A stretch of DNA of 64,000 nucleotides from Paracoccaceae bacterium (GTDB taxonomy: Bacteria > Pseudomonadota > Alphaproteobacteria > Rhodobacterales > Rhodobacteraceae): NCBI GenBank assembly GCA_021647745.1, contig JAKIUB010000004.1:56250-120249 (forward strand), given 5' to 3'. The position numbers were made by a program, and so were the translations under genes. Under the pieces are notes generated by a model that saw nothing but the letters and a program-made list of their open reading frames with translations, ran no database searches and was not told the origin of the DNA. This document shows, piece after piece, positions 34,939 through 44,051 of the stretch (position 1 is its first letter; each line of letters begins with the position of its first letter).

Positions 34939-35540
34939 CGTTTTCAAAACGGATATTCGACTTAACGGTTGCCGTAATCCTGTCAATAATTTTGCTGCCG
35001 GTGATTGTGATCACATCACTTATGATTCTTGTTCTGGACGGACGGCCGGTATTTTTTATATCGGAACGAATGCGCAGCCCGCAAAAGGGGTTTCAATTAA
35101 TAAAGTTTCGCACCATGAAGCCGTCTATTGAAGACAACGGGGTTTCGGGGGGGGATAAAAGCGCACGCATTACCCGCACGGGCAGCTTCCTCAGGCGCTC
35201 CAGATTAGATGAACTTCCCCAGCTTTTTAATGTTTTTCGCGGCGATATCAGTTTTGTGGGGCCACGCCCGCCTTTACGCCAGTATGTTGATCGTTTTCCC
35301 GTGCTTTACGCGCAGGTGCTTTTGTCCCGACCCGGGATTAGCGGGCTGGCCTCGGTTTTATTTCATGAACACGAGGAGCGTCTGCTTATGCGATCAACCA
35401 GCCCAGAAGAAACCGACGCAATATATGCGCGTGCCTGCATCCCGCGCAAAGCGCAACTGGATTTGATTTATCAGGCAAACCAGAACCTTTGCTATGACAT
35501 AAAAATCATGCTGATGACGGTTTTCAAGTCTCTGCGTTAG
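34935..35540 (+). CDS. Bacterial sugar transferase (initiating glycosyl-phosphate transferase)
   Basis: The 201-residue protein has one N-terminal membrane segment (10-34) and the polyprenyl-phosphate phosphoglycosyl transferase motifs KFRTM (57-61), RRSRLDELPQLFNV (87-100) and SFVGPRP (106-112). It should move a sugar-phosphate from a nucleotide sugar onto undecaprenyl phosphate at the inner membrane to start an exopolysaccharide or O-unit. ATG 34935 overlaps the broken epimerase's stop. No other polysaccharide genes follow. Confidence 0.9.
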   Translation: MTFSKRIFDLTVAVILSIILLPVIVITSLMILVLDGRPVFFISERMRSPQKGFQLIKFRTMKPSIEDNGVSGGDKSARITRTGSFLRRSRLDELPQLFNVFRGDISFVGPRPPLRQYVDRFPVLYAQVLLSRPGISGLASVLFHEHEERLLMRSTSPEETDAIYARACIPRKAQLDLIYQANQNLCYDIKIMLMTVFKSLR

Positions 35541-35625
35541 CGTTGGTGATCTGCGCCGCGCAATAGCCGGTGCCCGCGCATTTTCTGCCGGTTTTGCCCG
35601 CTTGTCATAGGGTTGAACGGCAGGT

Positions 35626-36417
35626 TTAGCGGCCATCTTCCACGATCAGGGATATATCAAAGCGGTCCAGCATCTCCCGAATATCTTTCCCGGGGTCGAT
35701 ATCTGTCACCAGAATGCCCAGATCATTCAGCTCGCGCATGGAGATCGGGGCGCTGTGGCCGAATTTGGAATTGTCGGCCACAACAATACACACCTGCGCA
35801 CCCCGCGCCGCCACACAGGAAACATCCGCTTCCTGAATATCATGCAGCATAAACCCGCCTTGCACATTTATAGCCCCGACAGACATAATAGCGTATTTCA
35901 CATTGAACCGGCGAATGAAGCTGATCGCATCGCTACCAAAGGCCCCGCCATCATGTGCCCGCAGCTCTCCTCCTGCAAAAAACACCCGGTTATTGTTACG
36001 CGCAGTCAGTAAATGGGCAACCGCGATCGAATTGGTCACGATGTAAAGGTCGCTATGGTTTTGCAACGCCTGCGCAACATAGGCCGTGCTGGAGCCGATA
36101 TCCATAAACAGGGAATCGCCGTTTTGGATCATATCGGCAACTCTGGCCGCCAGTTTCTTTTTGGCCTCGGCGTTTTTATCCATGCGGGACTGGAAAGGCG
36201 GCTCTACCACCGAAACCGGCCCGATAAGAGAAACCCCGCCATGCACCTTGCTCACCAGCCCTCTGGCTTGCAAGGATTTGATATTGCGCCGGATAGTCTC
36301 GTCCGATACCGAAAGGCGCTGCGCCAAAAACCCGATCCGGCAAGAGCCACTGGCCAGCCGGATTTCCCGCAGAATCTCCTGCTCGCGCTGGTTGGATGCT
36401 TCTTTCGTATTGGTCAT
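35626..36417 (-). CDS. DeoR/GlpR family transcriptional regulator
   Basis: The 263-residue protein has an N-terminal winged HTH (QREQEILREIRLASGS, then RIGFLAQRLSVSDETIRRNI) and a DeoR C-terminal sensor domain with DIGSSTAYVAQAL, VTNSIAVAHLL and FFAGGELRAHDGG. Such regulators respond to phosphorylated metabolites. It is divergent from a phosphotransferase gene, so the kinase product is a plausible inducer. GGAG precedes ATG 36417. An upstream ATG (36453) lacks a ribosome site. Confidence 0.88.
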   Translation of the reverse strand: MTNTKEASNQREQEILREIRLASGSCRIGFLAQRLSVSDETIRRNIKSLQARGLVSKVHGGVSLIGPVSVVEPPFQSRMDKNAEAKKKLAARVADMIQNGDSLFMDIGSSTAYVAQALQNHSDLYIVTNSIAVAHLLTARNNNRVFFAGGELRAHDGGAFGSDAISFIRRFNVKYAIMSVGAINVQGGFMLHDIQEADVSCVAARGAQVCIVVADNSKFGHSAPISMRELNDLGILVTDIDPGKDIREMLDRFDISLIVEDGR

Positions 36418-36481
36418 GCCGACTCCTAGCCCTAATAACTCCACAATAATCAATATTAAACGCTATATTTCATCAATACAC

Positions 36482-36501
36482 TTGACTTTATTTCGAGTCA
36501 A
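36482..36501. promoter_or_regulatory. Inverted repeat in the DeoR/kinase intergenic region
   Basis: TTGACT and AGTCAA are arranged as an inverted repeat with 8 bases between, about 65 bases from the regulator start and 150 from the kinase start. It could be the operator of the DeoR regulator. The left half also resembles a -35 hexamer for rightward transcription. Confidence 0.4.
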
Positions 36502-36652
36502 ACGCACGATTTCCCATATATGTGTAAATATCCGACTGAAGGGCGTCTGTGCGAACCCAAGTTTAGCAAGAAGCACATGCATTGCAGGCTATACAAAAAG
36601 GGGCAACTACACAACCACATCCCCCGGTATCAACAGGGAAATACAGGAAACC

Positions 36653-37537
36653 ATGACGAATTTGGCTCTTTCCCGCATAAAATCCCTTCCGGTCTGGCAG
36701 GGAGATATCAGCATCGAGGCGCTCAAAGGCGGGCGCACCAATCTCAATTTCACGGTCAGGGATCGCACGGGTAAATATGTCGTGCGGCTCGGCGAAGATA
36801 TTCCCGCCCACCATGTTTTGCGCTTTAACGAGCTGGCCGCCAGCCGCGCCGCCCATGCGGCAGGGCTTTCGCCAGAAGTGGTCTTTTCCGATACGGGGAT
36901 CACGGTGTTTGCCTTTATCGAGGGCAAAACCCTGACAGAAAAAGATATCGGCCAGCCCGAATACCTACCAAGGGTTGTTGAACTGATGCGCCGCTGTCAC
37001 CACGATGTTGCACGGCACCTGCGCGGGCCATCGCTGGTTTTCTGGGTTTTCCATGTCATTCGGGATTATGCGGCAACCTTGCAAAATACCGCCAGCCGCC
37101 ACACCGGAAAAATGGCAAAATACCTTGATATCGCCGCAAAACTCGAAGCCGCGATTGGCCCGATCGAACTGGTATACGGGCATAATGACATGATGGCAGC
37201 CAATATTCTTGATGACGGACAGCGCCTCTGGTTGATTGACTGGGATTATGCGGGCTTTAACTCCCCGTTATTTGATCTCGCCGGATTGGCGGGCAATAAT
37301 CTGCTTTCGCCTGCGCAGGAGCTGGAAATGCTCAGCCTATATTTCAAGGCCACTCCCGATAGCACATGCCTGCACCGCTATTACGCGATGAAATGCGCAG
37401 CGCTTTTGCGGGAAACCATGTGGAGTATGGTGTCAGAGTCCATTTCCGATCTTGATATTGACTATGCCGGTTATACACAAGAAAACATCACCCGCTTCCG
37501 GCAGGCACATAAACGGTTCGCAGGGATAAGCTCGTGA
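36653..37537 (+). CDS. Choline/aminoglycoside-kinase-like phosphotransferase
   Basis: The 294-residue protein has the eukaryotic-kinase-like fold of the APH/choline kinase group. It has a glycine-rich loop GGRTNLNFTV (26-35), Lys/Arg strand KYVVRLG, the Brenner motif GHNDMMAANIL (His177, Asn178, Asp179) and LIDWDYAG with the metal-binding Asp. It should phosphorylate a hydroxylated small molecule using ATP, for example choline or an ethanolamine derivative. AGGA precedes the ATG. Its last codon overlaps the GTG start of the oxidoreductase, so the two enzymes are made together. Confidence 0.8.
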   Translation: MTNLALSRIKSLPVWQGDISIEALKGGRTNLNFTVRDRTGKYVVRLGEDIPAHHVLRFNELAASRAAHAAGLSPEVVFSDTGITVFAFIEGKTLTEKDIGQPEYLPRVVELMRRCHHDVARHLRGPSLVFWVFHVIRDYAATLQNTASRHTGKMAKYLDIAAKLEAAIGPIELVYGHNDMMAANILDDGQRLWLIDWDYAGFNSPLFDLAGLAGNNLLSPAQELEMLSLYFKATPDSTCLHRYYAMKCAALLRETMWSMVSESISDLDIDYAGYTQENITRFRQAHKRFAGISS

Positions 37538-39972
37538 ATACCCCCCCTTCTTCCAGCAATATTATTGTCATCGGTGGCGGAATTATCGGCTGCTCAACAG
37601 CCTATCATCTCACAAAATCCGGGGCCGAGGTCATCCTGCTGGAGCGCAAAAAGCTGACCTCGGGCACGACCTTTCATGCAGCCGGACTGGTGGGGCAGCT
37701 GCGTAGCAGCGCAAATATCACCCGACTTCTGGGCTATTCGGTCGAACTTTATAACAATCTGGAAGCAGAAACCGGCCTTGCTACCGGCTGGAAAATGAAT
37801 GGCGGCTTGCGGCTGGCCTGTAATGAAGAGCGCTGGCTGGAGGTCCGGCGGCAGGCCACTACCGCGCATTCTTTTGGCCTGCAAATGGAACTACTCACCC
37901 CTAAAGAGGCGCAAGAGCTATGGCCGCTGATGAATGTCGATGATGTGGTCGGCGCGGGGTTTTTACCAACAGACGGGCAGGCCAACCCCTCTGATATTAC
38001 GCAGGCTCTGGCCAAAGGCGCGCGCATGGCCGGTGCGCAGATATTTGAGGATTGCAAGGTAGTAGACCTCGAAATAGAGCAGGGTCGCATCAAGGCAGTA
38101 ATCACCACTACAGGCCGGATAGAATGCGAAAAGGTCGTGCTCTGCGCCGGCCAGTGGAGCCGTGATTTTGCCCGCCGCTTCGGGGTAAATGTGCCGCTGG
38201 TCAGCATGGAGCACCAGTATATGGTGACCGAACCAATAAAAGATATGCCCAAAAACCTGCCCACCCTGCGCGACCCGGACCGGTTGACCTATTATAAAGA
38301 AGAGGTCGGTGGACTGGTGATGGGCGGCTATGAGTCAAACCCGATTGCTTGGGCTTTGAACGGCATCCCCAAAGGCTTCCACTATACCCTGCTCGATAGC
38401 AATTATGACCATTTCGAGCCGCTGATGGAGCTGGCGCTGGGGAGGATACCGGCACTGGAAACCGCAGGTATCAAAACCCTGACCAACGGGCCGGAGGCCT
38501 TTACGCCTGATGGTAATTTCATCATTGGCGAGGCCCCGGAGCTGCCTAATTTCTTTGTTGGTGCCGGGTTTAACGCCTTTGGTATTGCTGCGGGTGGTGG
38601 GGCGGGCATGGCGCTGGCCGAGTGGGTCAAAAACGGCGCGCCGCCTTATGATCTGTGGCCTGTCGATATCCGCCGCTTTGGTCAGCCGCATGCCGATGAT
38701 CAATGGGTGCAAAGCCGCACCGCAGAGGCCTACGCCAAGCATTACACCATGGCTTGGCCAAACGAGGAACATAGCAGCGCTCGCCTTTACCGAAAATCGC
38801 CGCTTTATGACCTGCTGAAAGATCAGGGGGCCTGCTTTGGCGAAAAGCTCGGCTGGGAGCGGCCCAACTGGTTTGCCGCCCCCGGAGAAACCCCAAAAGA
38901 CATCTACAGCTTTGAGCGCCCCAACTGGTTTGATGCGGTGGCGCGCGAGCATAAGGCGGTGCGCGAGGCGGCAGTTCTGTTTGATATCTCCTCATTCGCC
39001 AAATTCTCCTTGAAGGGCGAGGGGGCGCTCACCGCGCTCAACTGGATTGCCGCCAATAATGTGGACCGCCCGGCAGGGTCGTTGATCTATACCCAAATGC
39101 TGAATGATGCCGGCGGAATCGAGTGTGACCTGACCATAACGCGTTTGGCAGAACACGCGTTTTACATCGTCACCGGCACCGGCTCTGCAACCCGTGATTT
39201 TGACTGGATTTCGCGCAATATCCCCAAAGAGCTGGCTTGCAAACTGACTGATGTGACCGCCTCCCGGGCGGTGCTGGCACTGATGGGGCCAAATGCGCGC
39301 AAGATACTTGCAGCGGTGACAAGCGTGGATGTGTCAAACACAGCTTTTCCCTTTGCTACCGCACAGCGGATAGAGATCGCCGGCTGCCCGGTTTTGGCGC
39401 TGCGGGTCACTTATGTGGGCGAGCTGGGCTGGGAGCTGCATATGCCGGTTGAACATGCCCGTGAAGTTTACCGCGCGCTGATGACGGCGGGGCAGGCGCA
39501 CGGGCTGGTCAATGCGGGCTACCGGGCGATCGAGAGTTGCCGGTTGGAAAAGGGCTATCGCGCCTGGGGCAGTGATATCGGGCCTGACCACACCCCCTTT
39601 GAGGCCGGGCTGGGCTGGGCGGTGAAGCTGCATAAAAACACACCGTTCAAGGGCCGCGAGGCTATGGCCGCACAAAAAGAAACCGGTGTTAAAAAGCTGA
39701 TGGCCTGCTTTACCGCACCCAAAGATGTGATCTTGCTCGGGCGGGAAACCATTTACCGCAACGGTGAGCGCGTCGGCTGGCTGACCTCGGGCGGCTATGG
39801 TTACACGGTGGAAAAGTCCATCGGCTATGGCTATGTGCGCAACCCTGACGGGGTAGACAAAGTCTATGTTTTAAACGGAGAATACGAACTGGAAGTGGCG
39901 AACAGGCGGATAAAATGCGCGGTTCACACCGCGCCGTTATTTGATCCGGAAATGAAAAACATTCGCACCTGA
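37534..39972 (+). CDS. FAD-dependent oxidoreductase fused to GcvT (dimethylglycine/sarcosine dehydrogenase-like)
   Basis: The 812-residue protein combines an N-terminal DAO-type flavin domain (IIVIGGGIIGCSTAYHL near residue 10; SGTTFHAAGLVG, including the His position that carries covalent FAD in DMGDH/SARDH) with a C-terminal GcvT aminomethyltransferase domain. The latter has RAVLALMGPNARK, YVGELGWELHMPVEHAREVY, and SCRLEKGYRAWGSDIGPDHT. Such enzymes demethylate N-methyl amino compounds and pass formaldehyde to tetrahydrofolate. It starts with GTG, overlapping the kinase by four bases. The true substrate is unknown. Confidence 0.88.
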   Translation: MNTPPSSSNIIVIGGGIIGCSTAYHLTKSGAEVILLERKKLTSGTTFHAAGLVGQLRSSANITRLLGYSVELYNNLEAETGLATGWKMNGGLRLACNEERWLEVRRQATTAHSFGLQMELLTPKEAQELWPLMNVDDVVGAGFLPTDGQANPSDITQALAKGARMAGAQIFEDCKVVDLEIEQGRIKAVITTTGRIECEKVVLCAGQWSRDFARRFGVNVPLVSMEHQYMVTEPIKDMPKNLPTLRDPDRLTYYKEEVGGLVMGGYESNPIAWALNGIPKGFHYTLLDSNYDHFEPLMELALGRIPALETAGIKTLTNGPEAFTPDGNFIIGEAPELPNFFVGAGFNAFGIAAGGGAGMALAEWVKNGAPPYDLWPVDIRRFGQPHADDQWVQSRTAEAYAKHYTMAWPNEEHSSARLYRKSPLYDLLKDQGACFGEKLGWERPNWFAAPGETPKDIYSFERPNWFDAVAREHKAVREAAVLFDISSFAKFSLKGEGALTALNWIAANNVDRPAGSLIYTQMLNDAGGIECDLTITRLAEHAFYIVTGTGSATRDFDWISRNIPKELACKLTDVTASRAVLALMGPNARKILAAVTSVDVSNTAFPFATAQRIEIAGCPVLALRVTYVGELGWELHMPVEHAREVYRALMTAGQAHGLVNAGYRAIESCRLEKGYRAWGSDIGPDHTPFEAGLGWAVKLHKNTPFKGREAMAAQKETGVKKLMACFTAPKDVILLGRETIYRNGERVGWLTSGGYGYTVEKSIGYGYVRNPDGVDKVYVLNGEYELEVANRRIKCAVHTAPLFDPEMKNIRT

Positions 39973-40039
39973 CATTAACAATTTGTTGAATTATTTGAAA
40001 AACCGGATAATAACACATTATTCATATGGGGAAATAACT

Positions 40040-40453
40040 ATGACATTTAAAGAATCCGTTTCAACATGCTTCAGTAAATACGCCACCTTTTCCGGGCGCG
40101 CTTCGCGATCCGAATTCTGGTGGTTTATATTGTTTATATTTATCGGCACTTTTATATTCAATATTGTTGATCAACTAGTCTTCGGATCTCCCGAAATTTC
40201 CATGGCAGCCACCGACATGAGCGTTAGCACAATGGGCACTATCGGATCCCAGCCTTTCAGCATGCTTTTTTCTCTGGCCATGCTTTTTCCTAGCCTGGCT
40301 GTCGGTGCCCGCCGGCTGCATGATGGCGGCCGTACGGGCTGGTGGCTTCTGATCAATCTCATTCCACTAATCGGATTTATCGTTATGCTGTTTTTTGTTA
40401 TTCCCAAAGGGCAGGACGGCGAAAACAAATATGGCCCGGACCCGCTGGCTTAA
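40040..40453 (+). CDS. DUF805 family membrane protein
   Basis: The 137-residue protein has FSGRASRSEFWWFILF near the N-terminus and GARRLHDGGRTGWW in the middle, both diagnostic of DUF805, with three or four hydrophobic segments. It ends with VIPKGQDGENKYGPDP, as most members do. The function is not known. GGGGA precedes ATG 40040. The frame extends upstream to 39983 but without family similarity. Confidence 0.88.
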   Translation: MTFKESVSTCFSKYATFSGRASRSEFWWFILFIFIGTFIFNIVDQLVFGSPEISMAATDMSVSTMGTIGSQPFSMLFSLAMLFPSLAVGARRLHDGGRTGWWLLINLIPLIGFIVMLFFVIPKGQDGENKYGPDPLA

Positions 40454-40467
40454 ATAAATAGCAAAAG

Positions 40468-40492
40468 GGGGTGCGCCGCGCTGGCGCACCCC
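40468..40492 (-). terminator. Intrinsic terminator of gshA, possibly bidirectional
   Basis: GGGGTGCGCC and GGCGCACCCC form a 10-bp stem with loop GCGCT. On the minus strand it is followed by CCTTTTGCTATTTATTT after the gshA stop codon. On the plus strand it lies after the DUF805 gene. Confidence 0.7.
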
Positions 40493-40494
40493 TC

Positions 40495-41865
40495 TCAGTA
40501 GCTGTATTCCTGATACACGCGCTTGATATCCCCGCCCCATTCGCAATTATAGAGCCGCTCGAGCTTTTTGGCCGGAGAGTATCCTCGACCCAAAATCTCT
40601 TGTAACGCATTCAAAAAATGGGTTTCGTCCGGAATAAGCCCGCCCGCGCCGGGCTTGGCGCGCGCCTTTAACCCTGCATGGGAGATTGACACCAGCTCCT
40701 TGGCGATATCGAGCACCTCGATGCCGTTGATCCGCGCCTGCAAGCCGTCTTTGGCCACATCAAGGCGAAGCTGCTCGCGCTGCTCCGCACTCCAGTCCTT
40801 GGCTATATCCCATGCGGCATCCAATGAGGGCTGGTCATAAAGCAGGCCAACCCAAAAAGCCGGAAGCGCACAGATTTTGCGCCACGGGCCGCCATCGGCA
40901 CCGCGCATTTCCAGATATTGCTTGATGCGGGCTTCGGGGAAGGCGGTGGTCAAATGATCAGCCCAGTCAGACAGGGTGGGCTTTTCACCAGGCAAGGCGG
41001 GCAGCTCCCCTTTCAGAAAATCACGAAAAGACATGCCCAGCGCGTTGATATATTGTCCGTCGCGATAAACAAAATACATCGGCACATCCAGCGCATATTG
41101 CACCCATGCCTCAAAACCAAACCCCTGTTCAAACACAAAGGGCAGCATGCCGGTGCGGGCCTTATCCGTGTCTTGCCAAATGCGGGCGCGCCAGCTTTGA
41201 TAGCCGGTCAGCTTGCCCTCGAAAAACGGAGAATTGGCAAAAAGCGCGGTGGCGATGGGCTGAAGCGCCAGCCCGACGCGGAGTTTTTGCACCATATCCG
41301 GCTCGCTGGAAAAATCGAGATTCACCTGAATGCAGGTGGTGCGATACATCATCTGGGTGCCGTGGCTGCCGACCTTATCCATATAAGGCGTCATCAGCTT
41401 GTAGCGGCCCTTGGGCATCATCGGCATCTCGTCCGCCGTCCATTCCGGCGCAGCCCCCATGCCGAAAAACCGCACGCCGAGCGCCTCGGACACGTCTTTC
41501 ACCTCACGCAGATGCACGTTTACCTCGTCGCAGGTTTGGTGGATGGTCTCCAGCGGCGCGCCGGAAAGCTCCAGCTGCCCGCCCGGCTCAAGGCTGACGC
41601 TAGCCCCTTCTTTGCTCAGCCCGATCAGGTATTCGCCCTCATAAACCGGATCCCAGTTGTATTTATCGCGCAAGCCCTCCAGCAGAGCCTTGATCGAGCG
41701 CTCACCCTCATAGGGGATCGGCTTCAATGTGTCTTTGCAATAGCCGAATTTTTCATGCTCGGTGCCGATGCGCCAGTCTTCTTTGGGCTTGCAGCCATCG
41801 GCCATAAACGCGGCAAGTTGATCATGGTGCTCGATCAGCCCGCCGCCGGATTGTGGAATAGACAT
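40495..41865 (-). CDS. gshA: Glutamate-cysteine ligase, plant/alphaproteobacterial type
   Basis: The 456-residue enzyme makes gamma-glutamylcysteine, the first step of glutathione synthesis. GTEHEKFGYCKDTLKPIPY, VSLEPGGQLELSGAP, TCIQVNLDF and FEQGFGFEAWVQYALDVPMY mark the GCS2/plant-type family rather than enterobacterial GshA. ATG 41865 follows GGGG and gives the standard length. A longer frame to 41922 was not used. It is a single-gene unit with its own terminator. Confidence 0.95.
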   Translation of the reverse strand: MSIPQSGGGLIEHHDQLAAFMADGCKPKEDWRIGTEHEKFGYCKDTLKPIPYEGERSIKALLEGLRDKYNWDPVYEGEYLIGLSKEGASVSLEPGGQLELSGAPLETIHQTCDEVNVHLREVKDVSEALGVRFFGMGAAPEWTADEMPMMPKGRYKLMTPYMDKVGSHGTQMMYRTTCIQVNLDFSSEPDMVQKLRVGLALQPIATALFANSPFFEGKLTGYQSWRARIWQDTDKARTGMLPFVFEQGFGFEAWVQYALDVPMYFVYRDGQYINALGMSFRDFLKGELPALPGEKPTLSDWADHLTTAFPEARIKQYLEMRGADGGPWRKICALPAFWVGLLYDQPSLDAAWDIAKDWSAEQREQLRLDVAKDGLQARINGIEVLDIAKELVSISHAGLKARAKPGAGGLIPDETHFLNALQEILGRGYSPAKKLERLYNCEWGGDIKRVYQEYSY

Positions 41866-41949
41866 CGCGTCCCCTTTATTGATGCTTGGCTCAAACCTAG
41901 ATATCCGCACGCGCCCTTTCAAGCACGAACTGGCCCTCGGGCGAAATGA

Positions 41950-42462
41950 TCAGGGGCGCTGCCAGACGATATGCATCACGTTTCGATCCGCTTTTAATGC
42001 GCGGTTCAGCCGCTCAAGGCTCAAACCCGGTAAAGCGGAAAACGCGTGCAGCAGGTTTTCGGCACCCTGCGCCTGAAAGGGAATGAGCAACGGGCGCTGC
42101 TCGGGAGTATAGAGCACCCAGTTATAGCTACCGGAGCGGCTGGGAGAAATGGCAATTTTGCTAAGGCTTTCAAGGCTGACATCCCCGCCAAGGTGCGGCG
42201 AAAGATAGACAATGCTGCGCTCCCTGACCTCGACAATCCCCGCCGCCTCGCCGCTACTGCCCAGCCGGACACGCAGCAGCGCAAAGTAAAACAGACTGCC
42301 GCTGATCAGCACCAGAACCACCCCCAGCCCGCCATATACAATGCTCGGGCGCGAAACCCCGAGCCACAGCAGCCGCGCCGCAAACGGCAAGATCAGCACC
42401 AGTAATAAAGGCTCTTTCCAGCGCTTCAGGGATTTCAGGGCCTCGGCTCTAAATACGGACAT
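41950..42462 (-). CDS. Small membrane protein of unknown function
   Basis: The 170-residue product has two adjacent hydrophobic segments (PLLLVLILPFAARLLWLG and YGGLGVVLVLISGSLFYFAL). A cytoplasmic domain follows with IVEVRERSIVYLSPHLGGDV, SYNWVLYTPEQRPLLIPFQA and SALPGLSLERLNRALKA. The layout resembles bacterial PH-like or DUF-type membrane proteins, but I do not recognise the family. The start MSVFRAEALKSL at 42462 was chosen because the 64 residues before it look non-coding and overlap rsmE. Confidence 0.6.
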   Translation of the reverse strand: MSVFRAEALKSLKRWKEPLLLVLILPFAARLLWLGVSRPSIVYGGLGVVLVLISGSLFYFALLRVRLGSSGEAAGIVEVRERSIVYLSPHLGGDVSLESLSKIAISPSRSGSYNWVLYTPEQRPLLIPFQAQGAENLLHAFSALPGLSLERLNRALKADRNVMHIVWQRP

Positions 42463-42616
42463 GCACGCGCCTATCAAAATAGTTTTATGGTTATGCGCCA
42501 ATCTGCCTAAACCCGAAGGGCGATACCCATTAGAAACGGATTTTTTGGCCGAAAACAAGGTGGCATTTTGAACCCCTGTCAAATGCCCGACCGGAGAGTC
42601 CGCATGATATTGCAGG

Positions 42617-43339
42617 TTAGCGCCAATCTCCCAGCGCCATTTGCCATGCACCAATCGCCGCCACCACTGCGGTATCCGCCCGCAAAATCCGTGGTCCGAG
42701 CATCACACTCACCACCTGCTTCATCGCACGCAAAGCCTCGGCCTCCGCTTGTGAAAACCCCCCTTCCGGCCCGATCAGGATCGCCCATTTACCGCCCTCT
42801 TGCCCAACTAGCGCCTGCACCACCGGCAGCGCTGCACGCCCCTCGTCGCAAAACATAATCCGGCGATCCGAAGGCCAGCTTTCCAGTATTTCATTCAGTT
42901 TTACCGGAGGGTACATCTTGGGCACATAGGTGCTGCCGCATTGCTCTGCCGCTTCTATCGCATGGGCCTGCAGGCGGTTTGTTTTCAGGCGTTCGTTGGT
43001 GAATTCGGTCACAACAGGCCGGATATCCCGCACCCCCATTTCCACCGCCTTTTCCACGATCAGGGACGTGCGCGCCTTTTTGACAGGCGCAAACATCAAC
43101 CACAGATCGGGGGGGGTCTCTTGCGGTGCTGTTTGCTGCTTGCACAGCAAAAGCCCGTTTCGTTTGTTGGCCTTGACCACTTCGGCTTGCCACTCGCCGC
43201 TATGCCCGTCAAACACCCGCACGCTATCGCGAAGCTTGCACCGCATCACCCCGAAAAGATAAAGGCTTTGCGCACCATTGAGCGGCAAAACCTTTTCCGC
43301 CGTCAGCGGCCCGGCTACATGAAGGCGGATTTCCGACAT
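42617..43339 (-). CDS. rsmE: 16S rRNA (uracil1498-N3)-methyltransferase RsmE
   Basis: The 240-residue SPOUT methyltransferase has an N-terminal PUA-like domain and the knotted C-terminal motifs LIGPEGGFSQAEAEAL and LGPRILRADTAVVAAIGAW. KKARTSLIVEKAVEMGV is also typical. It methylates U1498 of 16S rRNA. The gene begins immediately at the end of the carbonic anhydrase gene on the same strand, so they are co-transcribed. Confidence 0.94.
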   Translation of the reverse strand: MSEIRLHVAGPLTAEKVLPLNGAQSLYLFGVMRCKLRDSVRVFDGHSGEWQAEVVKANKRNGLLLCKQQTAPQETPPDLWLMFAPVKKARTSLIVEKAVEMGVRDIRPVVTEFTNERLKTNRLQAHAIEAAEQCGSTYVPKMYPPVKLNEILESWPSDRRIMFCDEGRAALPVVQALVGQEGGKWAILIGPEGGFSQAEAEALRAMKQVVSVMLGPRILRADTAVVAAIGAWQMALGDWR

Positions 43340-43987
43340 CTAACCCACGGGGGCAAATTGGGCCGTGTCAGGGTCATAAGCCATCAACACCCCGTCACCT
43401 ATGCTGTGCCAAAGCCCGTGCAGGCTGAGCTGGCCGCTCTCGACAGCCTCGCGCACAAAGGGAAACCCCATCAGGTTTTCCATGGCGATTACCACACCGG
43501 TATGCTCCAGCGCCGTGATGCGGGTGCTGTCATCCTCGATATGGCGCACCCGCTCATAACCGGGGCGCAAAATATCCATCCAGCGGTGCACAAACCCTTT
43601 TTGGCTAACCTCGATATCCCCATGGTTGGTATCATGGCAGTAGCGCACCCCGCCACATTGCGAATGGCCAAGCACCAGTATGTGCTCCACCTTCAAAGCA
43701 GTTACCGCAAATTCAATGGCGGCAGACGTGCCGTGATGGGCATCGTCCTCAGCAAAGGGCGGCACCAGATTGGCAACATTGCGGTGGATAAAAAACTCGC
43801 CGGTTTCGGCGCCAAAAATCGAGGTAACATGCACACGGCTGTCGCAGCACGAAATCACCATCACCTTGGGGCTTTGCCCCTCGGCGGCCAGTCGTGCATG
43901 GCTTTCACTTCTTTCAAGAAACTCGCCGGACTTCCAGTCCTGATAACGTTTTACAAGGTATTCCGGTAGGGGGAAGGTATCAGTCAT
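43340..43987 (-). CDS. Beta-class carbonic anhydrase
   Basis: The 215-residue enzyme interconverts CO2 and bicarbonate. Zinc ligands are in ISCCDSR (Cys48, Asp49-Arg51 dyad) and LGHSQCGGV (His108, Cys111). RNVANLVPP and HGTSAAIEFAV are family segments. AAAGGAG nine bases before ATG 43987 decides the start against 44017. The supplied bicarbonate may support carboxylases such as the acetyl-CoA carboxylase encoded upstream in this window. Confidence 0.92.
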   Translation of the reverse strand: MTDTFPLPEYLVKRYQDWKSGEFLERSESHARLAAEGQSPKVMVISCCDSRVHVTSIFGAETGEFFIHRNVANLVPPFAEDDAHHGTSAAIEFAVTALKVEHILVLGHSQCGGVRYCHDTNHGDIEVSQKGFVHRWMDILRPGYERVRHIEDDSTRITALEHTGVVIAMENLMGFPFVREAVESGQLSLHGLWHSIGDGVLMAYDPDTAQFAPVG

Positions 43988-44051
43988 CTTAAGGCGCTCC
44001 TTTGTTGGCGTCGTCACCCTTGATATGCCTGATTATTGCCCGCTGCTCAAG

